Shown: positions 35,982 through 45,457, counted from the stretch's first letter. The stretch is 64,000 nt of DNA from Acidimicrobiales bacterium (GCA_018401565.1 JAGYKS010000039.1:248001-312000), one strand, 5' to 3'. Program-made: numbers and translations. The notes: generated by a model not told the origin, from the letters alone.

Positions 35982-37280
35982 TCACCACGTTGGGCGTAGT
36001 GGCATGTCGTCGGCGCCGTCGGCGTGCGGACGCGCCGCCAACACCTGATGCACCGAGATGTTGGCGCGTTCGAATCCACGTGCAGATAGTGCCATGTACA
36101 GCCGCCACACCCGGGCACGCCGCTCACCCACCATGGCCACGGCTTCGTCCCAATTGGCTTCCAGGTTGGCCACCCACCGACGCAAGGTCAGGGCATAGTG
36201 CGGGCGCAGGCTCTCGACGTGGCGCACCTCGAGGTCAGCAGCCTGCAGGTGGGTGACTACCGAACCGACCTCGAACAGCTCGGCGTCGGGGAACACGTAG
36301 CGGTCCATGAACGGTGAGTCGATGCGGGTGGCACGTGACGACCCCAACACCTCGGCCAGCTGGTAGGCGGTGGCGGTGTGGTCACCGAACCGGCGCAGGG
36401 ACTTCTTTTGGGGTGGACGGCTGATGGCGTGATTGAGTACCCGTCCGCCGGGCCGCACCAGCGAATGCAGGGCGGCGGTGTACGTATCCACCCCGGCCCG
36501 CCCCACATGTTCAAACATGCCGATGGAGCTGACGGCGTCGAAGGGCCCGTCATGCACTTCCCGGTAGTCCTGCACCCGGATCTCCACCTTGCCGTCCAGC
36601 CCGGCGTCGGCAACGCGTTGACGGGCCAGCGCCGCCTGCTCGTTGGAGATGGTGATGCCCACGGCCACCGCACCGTGGTGCTCGGCGGCGTGCAGCACCA
36701 TGCCTCCCCACCCACAACCCACATCGAGCAAACGCTGGCCAGGCTGCAGGCCCAGCTTGTTGCAGATGAGTTCGTACTTGGCCGCCTGGGCGTCTTCCAG
36801 CGACGTGGTGTCACTGGCGAACACGGCGCACGAGTACGTCATCGACGGACCCAAAATCAGCCGGTAGAACTCGTTGGATACGTCGTAGTGGTGGCTAATG
36901 GAATCAGCGTCGCGCCCCTTGGAATGACGACGGCCGCGCAGCGCCGATTCCTCAGGCGGCGGCGGCAGGCGCTTGAGCACCCCGGGGCCAGTGACTTTCA
37001 GCAGCTGCAGCGCGGTGGACCGCGGAATCTTGCCGCCGTCGAAGTGTTCCAGCTGACCGATGGCGTCGTACAGGTCGCCACGCACGTCCAGGTCACCGGC
37101 CACCCACGCCCGTGCCAGACCCAGCTCGCCGGGTCGGGTCACCACCCTGGTCACCGCGTCGGAGTTGGCAATCACCAGCACCGGGGCACCGTTGTCGGGC
37201 CCGGCCCGGGATCCGTCGTAGGCCTCGATTCCGAGACCCGAAGGGGAGCCGATGAGCTCGTAGACAAGTGGGGCCAGCAT
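35982..37280 (-). CDS. Cyclopropane-fatty-acid-synthase-like methyltransferase
   Basis: 432 residues. The N-terminal domain (SDAVTRVVTRPGELGLARAWV in part, HFDGGKIPRS) is followed by DSISHHYDVSNEFYRLILG, SMTYSCAVF and the SAM site LLDVGCGWGGMVLHAA. SIGMFEHVG and GRVLNHAIS also match the family. It methylates or cyclopropanates unsaturated phospholipid acyl chains, or a related lipid reaction such as tuberculostearate-type methylation. ATG 37280 is selected by AGGAGG six bases before it; an upstream in-frame start at 37370 lacks family similarity. Divergent from a small ABM-like gene. Confidence 0.9.
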   Translation of the reverse strand: MLAPLVYELIGSPSGLGIEAYDGSRAGPDNGAPVLVIANSDAVTRVVTRPGELGLARAWVAGDLDVRGDLYDAIGQLEHFDGGKIPRSTALQLLKVTGPGVLKRLPPPPEESALRGRRHSKGRDADSISHHYDVSNEFYRLILGPSMTYSCAVFASDTTSLEDAQAAKYELICNKLGLQPGQRLLDVGCGWGGMVLHAAEHHGAVAVGITISNEQAALARQRVADAGLDGKVEIRVQDYREVHDGPFDAVSSIGMFEHVGRAGVDTYTAALHSLVRPGGRVLNHAISRPPQKKSLRRFGDHTATAYQLAEVLGSSRATRIDSPFMDRYVFPDAELFEVGSVVTHLQAADLEVRHVESLRPHYALTLRRWVANLEANWDEAVAMVGERRARVWRLYMALSARGFERANISVHQVLAARPHADGADDMPLRPTW

Positions 37281-37486
37281 GGCAACCTCCTGGAAGTACG
37301 ACGTCCAGTGCCTGCCAGTTGATCGACATCGCCCGGTATCCGGCCGGTGCCTCCCCTGGCACGTGGACAACGATACGGGTTTCAGGGCGTTGCTGCTCAG
37401 AAGGGCGCAACAGCAACCGCCATACCCACCGGCTAGCTTGACGTTTTCCGCTTCAGTTTGACGCGGAATGTGACAGGGGGGAACCC

Positions 37487-37771
37487 ATGACCTACATGCT
37501 CAGCCACTTCTGGCCAGGTGCCACCGAGGAGAACTACCTCGCAGAGATCGCCGCCGTCCAACCCTCGCCCACGACGCTCCCGGCCGGGCGACTCCACCAC
37601 TTCGCCGGGTTCACCAGTGCCGGGATCCTGATCACGGCCATCTGGGACTCGAAAGAGTCCTGCGACCGGTTCGTTCAGGAAGTCCTGTTGCCGGCGCAGC
37701 CGGTGGAAGGTGGCTTCCCGAACCCCGTCGAGGAGCATGGGGCCGAGATCTTCAACGAAATCTCCGCCTGA
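37487..37771 (+). CDS. Small dimeric alpha-beta-barrel-like protein
   Basis: 94 residues with a pattern of the antibiotic-biosynthesis-monooxygenase-like/ferredoxin-like fold: YMLSHFWPGATEENYLAEI, HHFAGFTSAGILITAIWDSKESCDRFV (in part). No catalytic residues recognised. GGGGGGAA precedes ATG 37487. A long inverted repeat follows the stop. Function unknown. Confidence 0.65.
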   Translation: MTYMLSHFWPGATEENYLAEIAAVQPSPTTLPAGRLHHFAGFTSAGILITAIWDSKESCDRFVQEVLLPAQPVEGGFPNPVEEHGAEIFNEISA

Positions 37772-37786
37772 ACCGAACCCTTCGGC

Positions 37787-37829
37787 GTCATGAACCTCCG
37801 GGACCGGTCACCGGCCGGAGGTTCATGAC
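37787..37829 (+). terminator. Large inverted repeat (terminator-like)
   Basis: GTCATGAACCTCCGG (37787-37801) pairs perfectly with CCGGAGGTTCATGAC (37815-37829) around 13 bases. It lies 15 bases after the small gene's stop and is followed by no U-run. The remaining ~215 bases to prfC hold no gene I can support. Confidence 0.6.
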
Positions 37830-38045
37830 GTGGAGATGGCCCCCTCGCTTGGCTGAGGACCATTCGATTGCGCAGGTCCGATCAGAGGGCCCCGTTCGGC
37901 TTTGATTGCGGCCGGGTCCGCGTTCCTGCCGGGCGTTCGTATGCCGGTGCGAACGTTCCCGAAGCGAGGATACCGACCCCCAGGCTTCCGATGACCTGGG
38001 CTGCCACCAGCCAACCGTGGTCAGGAGTGGGTGACCGCAACCCGG

Positions 38046-39754
38046 TCAGCCTGCGGCGCCCTCGGCCACCAGCCGCTCGAGCACCAGTTCGGGTTGGTCC
38101 GACTCCAGCCGCGACAGCCAGTGGGCGCTTTCGAACAACGCCAACATGGAGCCGTCGGCACGCTCGAGCACCCGCACCCCGCGCTGGCCCCGCAACTTGG
38201 CGGCACTTTCGGCGTCGGTTCGCCGGGCCACCCGAAACGGCGTGGGCCGCAGCTCCACCGGTGCCCCGAACTCGTTTTCCAACCGGTGCACGGCCACCTC
38301 GAACTGCATGGGACCCACCGCCGCCAGCACCGGCTCGGCGTCGCTGCCGTCGGGGTCGCGCAGCACCTGCACCACGCCCTCCTCGTCGAGCTGCTGCACG
38401 CCACGGCGGAACTGCTTGAACCGGGACGTGTCGGTGGTGCGGGCCACGGCGAAGTGTTCGGGGGCGAAGCTGGGGATGGGCGGGAACTCAACAGGTGCGC
38501 CCAAAAACAGCGTGTCGCCCACCCGCACGTCGGTGGCGTTGACCAACCCCAGGATGTCACCGGGCCAGGCCACGTCCACGGTCTGGCGTTCGGCGCCGAA
38601 CATCTGATGGGCGTACTTGGTGGCGAACGGCTTGCCGGTGCGCGCCAGCGTCACCACCATGCCGCGGTCGAACCGGCCCGAACACACCCGCATGAAGGCG
38701 ATGCGGTCCCGGTGGGCGGGGTCCATGTTGGCCTGCACCTTGAACACGAACGCCGAGAACCCGGCGTCCAACGGCCGTCGCTCGCCGTCGATGTCGGGCC
38801 GCGGCGGGGGTGGGGGCACAAGGTCCACCACGGCGTCGAGCAACATGCCCACACCAAAGTTGGTCAGCGCCGATCCGAAAAATGCCGGGGTTGCCTCGGC
38901 AGCCAGAAACGCTTCGGTGTCCAGATCGTCGAGCAGGCCCGACTCCTCCAGGGCTGCCTCCCACACGTCGCCCTCCTCGGCGGCGGCACGGTCGGCGTCG
39001 ATGATCTCTTCGGGGGCCACGGTGGCACCGCGCACCGTTCGGGTGAACCGGGTGTAGGCCCCGGTGCGTCGATCGATCACACCACGGAAGTCCCCGGCGA
39101 TGCCCACCGGCCACGTCACCGGTGCCACCCGCATCTTGAGCGACGACTCGATTTCGTCGATCAGTTCCAGCGGATCGAGCCCGGGGCGATCCCACTTGTT
39201 GATGAACGTGAGCAGCGGGAGGTTGCGCTGCCGGCACACCTCGAACAGCTTGAGGGTTTGGGGCTCGATGCCCTTGGCGGCGTCGAGCACCATCACGGCG
39301 GCGTCACAGGCGGCCAGCACCCGGTAGGTGTCTTCAGAAAAGTCACGGTGACCGGGGGTGTCGAGCAGGTTCACCACGCAGTCCCGGTAGGTGAACTGCA
39401 CGGCAGCCGACGTGATGGAGATCCCGCGCTTTTGCTCCAGTTCCATCCAGTCCGACGTGGCCGAACGACGTCCGCTGCGGGCCTTGACCGCACCGGCCTC
39501 GGCGGCCAGAGCCCCGCCATAGAGGAGGAACTTCTCCGTCAGCGTGGTCTTGCCGGCATCGGGGTGCGAAATGATGGCGAACGTGCGCCGGCGGCGGACT
39601 CGGTCCGGACCATGACCGGGTCCACGTCACTGCCGGCGCCAGCCGGATTACCTGCAACGCCTGCGCTACCCGGAATGCCTGCGTCACCTGCAACGCCTGC
39701 GCTACCTGAAATGCCTGCGCTACCTGAAATGGTTGCCGGGCCGTCGTCGCTCAC
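38046..39754 (-). CDS. prfC: Peptide chain release factor 3 (frameshifted near its start)
   Basis: Translational GTPase, about 555 residues if joined. P-loop HPDAGKTTLTEKFLLYGGAL, G2/G3 RGISITSAAVQF and LLDTPGHRDFSEDTYR, and G4 FINKWDRPG match RF3, as does the C-terminal half (FMRVCSGRFDRGM, MFGAERQTVD). RF3 recycles RF1/RF2 from the ribosome. The P-loop frame has no start codon before an upstream stop, so an indel near 39595 probably joins it to the frame beginning at GTG 39754. That N-terminus is a Gly/Ser/Ala repeat from an 18-bp tandem array; MVRTES at 39620 could be the true start. It follows the serine hydrolase by 16 bases. Confidence 0.85.
39660..39731. repeat. 18-bp tandem repeat at the start of prfC
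   Basis: Four units of CCTGCGCTACCTGAAATG or close variants; the last two are identical (39696, 39714). Confidence 0.9.
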
Positions 39755-39770
39755 CGCCCCAGCGTAGGGG

Positions 39771-40988
39771 TCAGCCGATGGCGTCGTAACACGCCTTCAC
39801 AAGCTCCAGGCTGCGGTTGTCGCCGGCGAGACCGATGTCCATGCGGTTCATCACGTACCCCACCGACAGTTCGGCGTCGGGATCGGCCCAACCCAAAGAC
39901 CCGCCGGCGCCGAAATGGCCGAACGAGTTCTCTCCGCCCAGCGGGATGGCCGACGAGTGCACCATGAAGCCCAGACCGAACTGCACGTCCATGTCCATGA
40001 GGATGAAGTTGGGTCCCTCGGTGCGGCGCTGGGCGGCAGCGCGGGCCTGGCCGGCGCTCAGCAGTCGGACACCGTCAACCTCACCGATGCAGGCGGCGTA
40101 CATGCGGGCCACCGACCGGGCGTCGGTCACGCCGTTGGCGGCGGGGACCTCTGCGGCGCGCATGGCCCGACTGTTCCAGATGTCGGCATCGGCCAGGGCA
40201 AACCCGGGGGCGAACAGCGCCTTGCCCAATGGGGTCTCGGGACCAAGGAACATCTTGAACATCTCCAGCACCGGGTCGGGTTCACCGGAGGCCACCGCCA
40301 TCATGGACTCAAGCGAGACGCCCGGCGGGATGAACGACACCAGCGATCCGACTCGGGGCTCCTGTTCCTCGGGGAGTCCGATCCAGAAGTCCAGCCCCAG
40401 GGGTCCGGCTACTTCGTCGGCGAAGTACGAACCCACGCTGCGACCTGCGACCCGACGAATCACCTCTCCCACCAACCAACCGAAGGTGGTGGCGTGGTAC
40501 CCGTGCTTGGTCCCGGGTTCCCACCCCGGACGCTGGTTTTCCAGCGCCTCGATCACCGGTTCCCACGACAGGGCCTCGGCCGCCGTCATCTCGCCGTCCA
40601 CCCACGCCAGACCGGCCTGATGGCTGAGGATGTGGCCCACCGTGATTTCTTCCTTGCCGTTGCGGGCAAACGCCGGCCAGTAGGTGGACACCGGTGCATC
40701 GGGGTCCAGCAGGCCTTGTTCGATGAGGCGGTTGGCGCACACCGCCGTGGCCCCCTTGGTGGTGGAGAACACCAGCATCAGGGTGTCCTCCTGCCACGGC
40801 GCACCGGTGTCGGCGTCGGCCACGCCGCCCCACAGGTCGGCCACCTTGTTGCCGCGGTGGTAGGCAGAAAACGCCGCACCGATTTCGGACCCGTTGGCGA
40901 AGTTGGCGTCGAAGGCAGCGCGCACGCCCTCAAACCCCGGGGCGGTCCAGCCGTAGGTGGCGAGCGGTTCGGCGGTGGAGTCGGTCAT
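39771..40988 (-). CDS. Beta-lactamase-family serine hydrolase/esterase
   Basis: 405 residues, class C beta-lactamase-like fold without a signal peptide. The catalytic SxxK is STTK in LVFSTTKGATAVCANRL, and a Tyr-containing motif GYHATTFGWLVGEVIRR supplies the second element. LSHQAGL and GHFGAGGSLGWADP are typical of EstB/LipE-type esterases and LACTB relatives rather than true beta-lactamases. AGGGGG precedes ATG 40988. Substrate unknown. Upstream of prfC on the same strand. Confidence 0.88.
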   Translation of the reverse strand: MTDSTAEPLATYGWTAPGFEGVRAAFDANFANGSEIGAAFSAYHRGNKVADLWGGVADADTGAPWQEDTLMLVFSTTKGATAVCANRLIEQGLLDPDAPVSTYWPAFARNGKEEITVGHILSHQAGLAWVDGEMTAAEALSWEPVIEALENQRPGWEPGTKHGYHATTFGWLVGEVIRRVAGRSVGSYFADEVAGPLGLDFWIGLPEEQEPRVGSLVSFIPPGVSLESMMAVASGEPDPVLEMFKMFLGPETPLGKALFAPGFALADADIWNSRAMRAAEVPAANGVTDARSVARMYAACIGEVDGVRLLSAGQARAAAQRRTEGPNFILMDMDVQFGLGFMVHSSAIPLGGENSFGHFGAGGSLGWADPDAELSVGYVMNRMDIGLAGDNRSLELVKACYDAIG

Positions 40989-41032
40989 GAGGGGCCCCCT
41001 GGGTGGCGTCGGATGCTGTTGGGTCAGATGAC

Positions 41033-41072
41033 GTGGGATGGAGTGGGATGGCGTGGGACTGGATGTGATGGC
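41033..41072. repeat. 10-bp G/T-rich tandem repeat
   Basis: About four decayed units of TGGGATGGAG/CG between the divergent serine hydrolase and the end of the Fur gene. Confidence 0.65.
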
Positions 41073-41176
41073 GGGTGTTGCGTGATCTGGCCTGCGATGC
41101 GTTGATTATGACCCAGAGACAGGCTCTCCGGCAGTGGTACGGCCACCGACGCCGCCGCCAGATCTGCACCCGTCGG

Positions 41177-41659
41177 TCACGAAGCCGTGGACCGACTCCG
41201 GCAGGCCGGGCAGGTGCCGATGAGGTCCATGCGGTGGTGGTCGACGGAAAAGCCCGCCCTGCTGGCCACCCGGTGCAAGGCGGCGTCGACCGCGTCCTCA
41301 ATGGAATCAGGCACGCTGAAATCCTCGACCAGACCACAGCTGGTGCAGATGAGGTGGTGATGGTGGTGGCCGGTGAGATCCTCGGCCAGTTCGAAACGAC
41401 CGAACTCGTCGTCGGTCACCACCCGCAGGACCACCCCGGCCCGTTCCAGAAGGTTGAGGTTTCGGTACGCCGACGACTGGGTGAGCCCGTCGGACCGTTC
41501 GAGCACCTCGGCAACCGTCAGGGGTCGGTCGGCACCCACCAGCAGATCGACCAGCTCCCGACGGCCCGACGTGTACCGCTGGTCGTCGTCACGCAGACGC
41601 AGGGCCACATTGGCGTGAAGGTCACTGGCGTCTACCGAGGTCGAAGACATCGACGACAT
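41177..41659 (-). CDS. Fur-family metal-responsive repressor
   Basis: 160 residues. Winged-helix segment RYTSGRRELVDLLVGADRPLT through TQSSAYRNLNLLERAGVV (in parts), then metal-binding HHHHHLICTSCGLVEDF and a C-terminal CPAC. FUR, Zur and related regulators share these; which metal is sensed cannot be told. ATG 41659 (GAGGA upstream) is preferred over a longer open frame to 41770, which only adds a Pro/Ala repeat coded by a short tandem repeat. The targets are unknown. Confidence 0.88.
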   Translation of the reverse strand: MSSMSSTSVDASDLHANVALRLRDDDQRYTSGRRELVDLLVGADRPLTVAEVLERSDGLTQSSAYRNLNLLERAGVVLRVVTDDEFGRFELAEDLTGHHHHHLICTSCGLVEDFSVPDSIEDAVDAALHRVASRAGFSVDHHRMDLIGTCPACRSRSTAS

Positions 41660-41808
41660 GCTAGCGATCCTCAACGCCGGGGCGATAGGTGCCGTTGCTG
41701 GTGCCGCTGTTGGTGCCACTGCTGGTCCCAATGTTGGTCCCACCGGGGCCCGTGTGGGAGGCACCGACATGCTCCCCGACGTCGAACCACCGCCGCACAG
41801 GGCGCCAT

Positions 41809-41814
41809 TAGGCT
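41809..41814 (+). promoter_or_regulatory. Leaderless -10 box (TAGGCT)
   Basis: Seven bases before GTG 41822. Confidence 0.45.
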
Positions 41815-41821
41815 CACCGGA

Positions 41822-43048
41822 GTGACTTCTCTCGACGAGGCCCAGCCCACTACGCCCGAGACGCCCGAGACGCCCGAGACCCCGGTACCGCCCCGGCCCG
41901 ACATCACCGCTCCGTCACCGGGCTACCCCGGGGCCCGTCGACCGGACCGCAGCCGGTGGGTGAACGCCAACGGTCTGCGTATCGCTGCCTACGAGTGGGG
42001 CGATCCCGACGCCCCGGTGATCTTCATGGCCCACGGGGGATTCGACTTCGCCGCCACCTTCGACCAGCTGGCCCCGCGTCTGGCCGACGCCGGCTGGCGG
42101 TGCGTGTCGTGGGATGCCCGCGGACACGGCAGCTCCCAGCACGCCCATCTGTACTCGTGGACCGCCGACGAGCGCGATGCGGCGGCCGTGCTCGACACCG
42201 TCACCGACGAGCCGGTGGTGTTCCTCGGCCATTCCAAGGGCGGGGGAATGATGCTGGACATGGCCCACGCCGTGCCCCACCGGCTCAGTCACCTGGTGAA
42301 CCTTGACGGCCTCCCCAGTCGCAACTCGTGGCCCGACGTGGCCGAGCACGAACGCACCCGCATGCTGCACGGCGAGATCACCGGATGGCTCGACCATCGT
42401 CGCCGCATCGCCACCGCCCAACGACACCCCGGCACCATCGCCGATCTGGCCGCCCGGCGGGCCCGCATGAACCCCCGGCTGGACCCGGCGTGGCTGGAGT
42501 ACGTGGTGCCCATCGGTGCCACCGAACACCCCGACGGCTGGCGCTGGAACATCGACCCGTCCCTGCGGTTCGGCGGGTTCGGCCCGTGGCGACCGGAATG
42601 GGCCATGGAACACCTGCCCGGCATCGGGGTACCGGTGTTGGGCATCCTGGGCCTGGAATACGAGCTGATGGGATGGGGCACCACACCCGACGACGTGCTC
42701 AACAATCTGCCGTCGAAGGGTCGCTACGAGGGACTCGACGGCGTGGGCCACTTCGTGCAGATCGAGGCTCCCGACCGCGTCGCCGAACTGGTACTGGACT
42801 TTCTGGGAGATCCCCCGGTCACCGGTGGTGGCCGCACCGCACCGACCCCGACCGCCCCCAGTGGGACCCCACCGACCAGCAGCACGGCCACGCAATCCCC
42901 GCACACGCCCGACACGCCGACGCCTCGCCCGACACGCCCGCCTCGCCAACACGAGTGCGCACCCTGGTCCATGGCCGGAGCCGTCCGGCGTTGCACGAGC
43001 TGCGATCAGCGGCCGACAGCCCGTCACCCGACACCCGACCATTGCTGA
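41822..43048 (+). CDS. Alpha/beta-fold hydrolase 1
   Basis: 408 codons as read. An ETPETPETP repeat (three 9-bp units at 41852-41878) near the start precedes an alpha/beta hydrolase: VIFMAHGGFDFAATFDQLAP, WDARGHGSSQHAHLYSW, nucleophile FLGHSKGGGMML and a late His in GVGHFVQIEAPDRVAELV. The domain ends by about 42830; the rest is Thr/Pro-rich and overlaps the start of the next hydrolase in another frame, so the true end may be earlier or lie beyond an indel at about 42850-42950. Substrate unknown. Confidence 0.75.
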   Translation: MTSLDEAQPTTPETPETPETPVPPRPDITAPSPGYPGARRPDRSRWVNANGLRIAAYEWGDPDAPVIFMAHGGFDFAATFDQLAPRLADAGWRCVSWDARGHGSSQHAHLYSWTADERDAAAVLDTVTDEPVVFLGHSKGGGMMLDMAHAVPHRLSHLVNLDGLPSRNSWPDVAEHERTRMLHGEITGWLDHRRRIATAQRHPGTIADLAARRARMNPRLDPAWLEYVVPIGATEHPDGWRWNIDPSLRFGGFGPWRPEWAMEHLPGIGVPVLGILGLEYELMGWGTTPDDVLNNLPSKGRYEGLDGVGHFVQIEAPDRVAELVLDFLGDPPVTGGGRTAPTPTAPSGTPPTSSTATQSPHTPDTPTPRPTRPPRQHECAPWSMAGAVRRCTSCDQRPTARHPTPDHC

Positions 43049-43623
43049 TGCTGCATGGCCTGGGCGAAGCCACCGACGGGATCCGGCCCGAGGCCCAGTC
43101 GTGGCCGGGGCCGGTGTTCGGTCTGGACTTCACCGGCCATGGCCTGTCGTCGCTGCCTGCCGGTGGTGGGTACACCGCCGAGGTGCTCATGGCCGACGTG
43201 GACGCTGCGGTGGCCGAGATCGGGCCGTGCACCCTCATGGGCCGGGGTCTGGGTTCGTATGTCGCCCTGCTGGCGGCCGGAGGCCGGCCCGACATGGTGC
43301 GCGGGGCGATCCTGACCGACGGTCCGGGGCTGGTGGGCGGCGGCATCCGACCACATTCGGCGGCACTGCCCCACATCAGCCAGCACCACCTGGCCACTCC
43401 CGACCCGCTGGCCATGTACGAACTGGCCCGCGATGTGCGCCCGCCGGACTACGCCCTGGACTACGTGCGTCAGGCTGTGGAGTGGTCGGGGCTCGAGCAC
43501 CCCATCTCGGTGTGCACCCGGGTGCGCCCGGAATGGCTGGCGGCAGTGGCCGACCACAGCGGTGTCGCCGACACCACCGTGGCTCAGGCGTTGGCCGGGT
43601 ATTGCGATGCAGCTGATTCCTGA
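42955..43623 (+). CDS. Alpha/beta-fold hydrolase 2
   Basis: 222 residues from GTG 42955: LLMLHGLGEATDGIRP, VFGLDFTGHGLSSLPAGGGY and a degenerate nucleophile elbow CTLMGRGLGSYVALLAAGG, where the Ser is replaced by Gly (GRGLG), so it may be inactive or use another residue. The start overlaps the Thr/Pro tail of hydrolase 1, and the two could be one frameshifted fusion. The stop lies 17 bases inside the alpha-galactosidase gene. Confidence 0.55.
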   Translation: MRTLVHGRSRPALHELRSAADSPSPDTRPLLMLHGLGEATDGIRPEAQSWPGPVFGLDFTGHGLSSLPAGGGYTAEVLMADVDAAVAEIGPCTLMGRGLGSYVALLAAGGRPDMVRGAILTDGPGLVGGGIRPHSAALPHISQHHLATPDPLAMYELARDVRPPDYALDYVRQAVEWSGLEHPISVCTRVRPEWLAAVADHSGVADTTVAQALAGYCDAADS

Positions 43624-45457
43624 CCGCCTGGTCGCCACCGACGCCGACGGCTCGGTGATCGGCACCTGCCCCATCCACGGCGACGGACCCCACCATCTGG
43701 GCCCGCTGGTGGTGAACCTCGCCATCACCATCACGGCGGCATCCACCGGCGCCATGCCCCGGGTGTCGTGGTCGGTGGCCAATCGGGGCGACACCGCGGT
43801 GCGGCCGTGGTCGGTGGCGGTGGTGTTCACCGTGGCCCACCGCGGGCCGTTGCGGATGTTCCGCCATGGCTACCAGTCGTGGTCACCGTGCGACGTGGCC
43901 ACGTTGGGGGTCCATCACGACCCGTCGCTGGACAACCCCACCGGGATCGAACTGGTGCAGGGCGTGCACCACGCCGACCAGCGCACCGCCCGGCCCGACG
44001 AGCTGCGCAGTGAGTTCGTGACCGTGCTGGCCGACGCCGACACACCCATGGGCGCAGACGCTGCCGGCAAGGCGATCGCTGTTGGCTTCGACGCCGGGGT
44101 GGACCACGACGGCACGTTCCGGCTGCGACCCGGCAACGCGTCGGGCAGCAACGTCGGGCGGCAACGCGTCGGGCGGTCCGGCCCCATCGGCCGCCGCCAC
44201 CGCCGAACTGTGGGCCGAGGCGTTTTGGGCGGCGCACGCCTGGACCCGGGCACGTCACTGACCCTCCATGGGTTTGCTGCCACCACCGACGCCCCGGTCG
44301 CTGAGCTGCTCACGGCGTGGGCAGCGCTGGTGGGAACCGCCGGTGCCGCCCGCACCGCAGCGGCGTTCCAGGTTGGGTGGTGCTCGTGGTACCACTACTT
44401 CCACGACGTCACCGAGGCCCACCTGCGATCCAACCTGGCCGCCAGCGGCTCATGGCCATTCGACGTGTTCCAGCTCGACGACGGCTACCAGGCCGCCATC
44501 GGCGACTGGCTCGACACCAACGCCAAGTTCCCCAGCGACATCGCCGGGCTGGCCTCGGCCATCGCGGCGTCGGGGCATACCCCCGGCATCTGGCTGGCAC
44601 CATTCATCGCCGCCCCGGACTCCCAACTGGCCACCGCACACCCCGACTGGATGGCCCGCACCCACGACGGTGCCGGCCCCCTGCCGGGCATGTTCAATCC
44701 CCCGTGGGGCGGTGGCATGGGCGGCATCATGCTTGCGCTCGACACCACCAACCCCGAGGTGCTCGACCATCTCACCGGCGTGGCTCGCCAGCTCCGAGAC
44801 GCTGGCTACGACTACCTGAAGCTGGATTTCACCTTCGCCCCCAGCTTCGACGGCGTGTTCAGCGACCCCACCCGCACCCCGGCCCAGCGGGTGCGTGCCG
44901 GCTACGACGCCATTCGCGCCGGCGCCGGCGATGACGCCTTCATCCTGGGTTGCGGCGCCCCCATCAGCCACGTGGTGGGAGCCGTGGACGGCAACCGCAT
45001 CGGCTCGGATGTGGACCCCCGCTGGACGCTGGATCCCGCCCGGGCCGACGAGGCCTACCCCGACGCCCTGCCTGCAACCCTGCATGCCTTCCGCAACACC
45101 CTGGCCCGGTCATTCATGCATCGCAGCCTGTGGCTCAACGACCCCGACTGCGTGATGTTGCGCACCACCGAAACCGACCTCGACCCCGCCGGTGTGCGCA
45201 CCTGGGCCGAGACGGTGGCGGTCAGTGGCGGCATGGTCCTGGTGTCCGACGACCTGGCCCTGCTCAACGCAACGTCGAGGGCCCTGCTCGACGAGGTCAT
45301 CGCCGTGGGCCGCGAAGTCGACGCCGAGTCACAGGCCGGATCGCCGCCGGTGTGTGACGACCTGCTCGACGCCTCCCCGCCGGGCCGTCTGCGCAGCGCC
45401 CGACGGTCGCTGGTGGTGGACACCTCCACCGGCCACGGCAAACTCACCTCCATCTGA
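43607..45457 (+). CDS. GH36-like alpha-galactosidase
   Basis: 616 residues. An N-terminal beta-sandwich is followed by a TIM barrel from about 260: FQVGWCSWYHYFHDVTEAHL, FDVFQLDDGYQAAIGDW, GIWLAPFIAAPDSQL, the probable nucleophile Asp in YLKLDFTFAP and the acid/base Asp in RIGSDVDPRW. It hydrolyses terminal alpha-galactosides (melibiose, raffinose type). No signal peptide. Between about 44150 and 44240 the current frame is Arg-rich, while another frame reads SAAATAELWAEAFW, suggesting two compensating indels. Overlaps hydrolase 2, so probably one operon with both hydrolases. Its last codons form part of the 37-bp repeat. Confidence 0.85.
   Translation: MQLIPDRLVATDADGSVIGTCPIHGDGPHHLGPLVVNLAITITAASTGAMPRVSWSVANRGDTAVRPWSVAVVFTVAHRGPLRMFRHGYQSWSPCDVATLGVHHDPSLDNPTGIELVQGVHHADQRTARPDELRSEFVTVLADADTPMGADAAGKAIAVGFDAGVDHDGTFRLRPGNASGSNVGRQRVGRSGPIGRRHRRTVGRGVLGGARLDPGTSLTLHGFAATTDAPVAELLTAWAALVGTAGAARTAAAFQVGWCSWYHYFHDVTEAHLRSNLAASGSWPFDVFQLDDGYQAAIGDWLDTNAKFPSDIAGLASAIAASGHTPGIWLAPFIAAPDSQLATAHPDWMARTHDGAGPLPGMFNPPWGGGMGGIMLALDTTNPEVLDHLTGVARQLRDAGYDYLKLDFTFAPSFDGVFSDPTRTPAQRVRAGYDAIRAGAGDDAFILGCGAPISHVVGAVDGNRIGSDVDPRWTLDPARADEAYPDALPATLHAFRNTLARSFMHRSLWLNDPDCVMLRTTETDLDPAGVRTWAETVAVSGGMVLVSDDLALLNATSRALLDEVIAVGREVDAESQAGSPPVCDDLLDASPPGRLRSARRSLVVDTSTGHGKLTSI

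Noticed and set aside
37830-38045. Small ORFs between the inverted repeat and prfC
   Set aside because: Both strands show only short frames with no start signals, family motif or consistent codon use.
39660-39731. Array of 18-bp repeats resembling a CRISPR
   Set aside because: Units are directly adjacent with no spacers, and no cas gene is present. Simple tandem repeat; the same applies to 60090-60151.
41660-41770. Extended N-terminus of the Fur-family protein
   Set aside because: The added residues are a Pro/Ala repeat from a short tandem repeat, and the shorter start has a ribosome-binding site.
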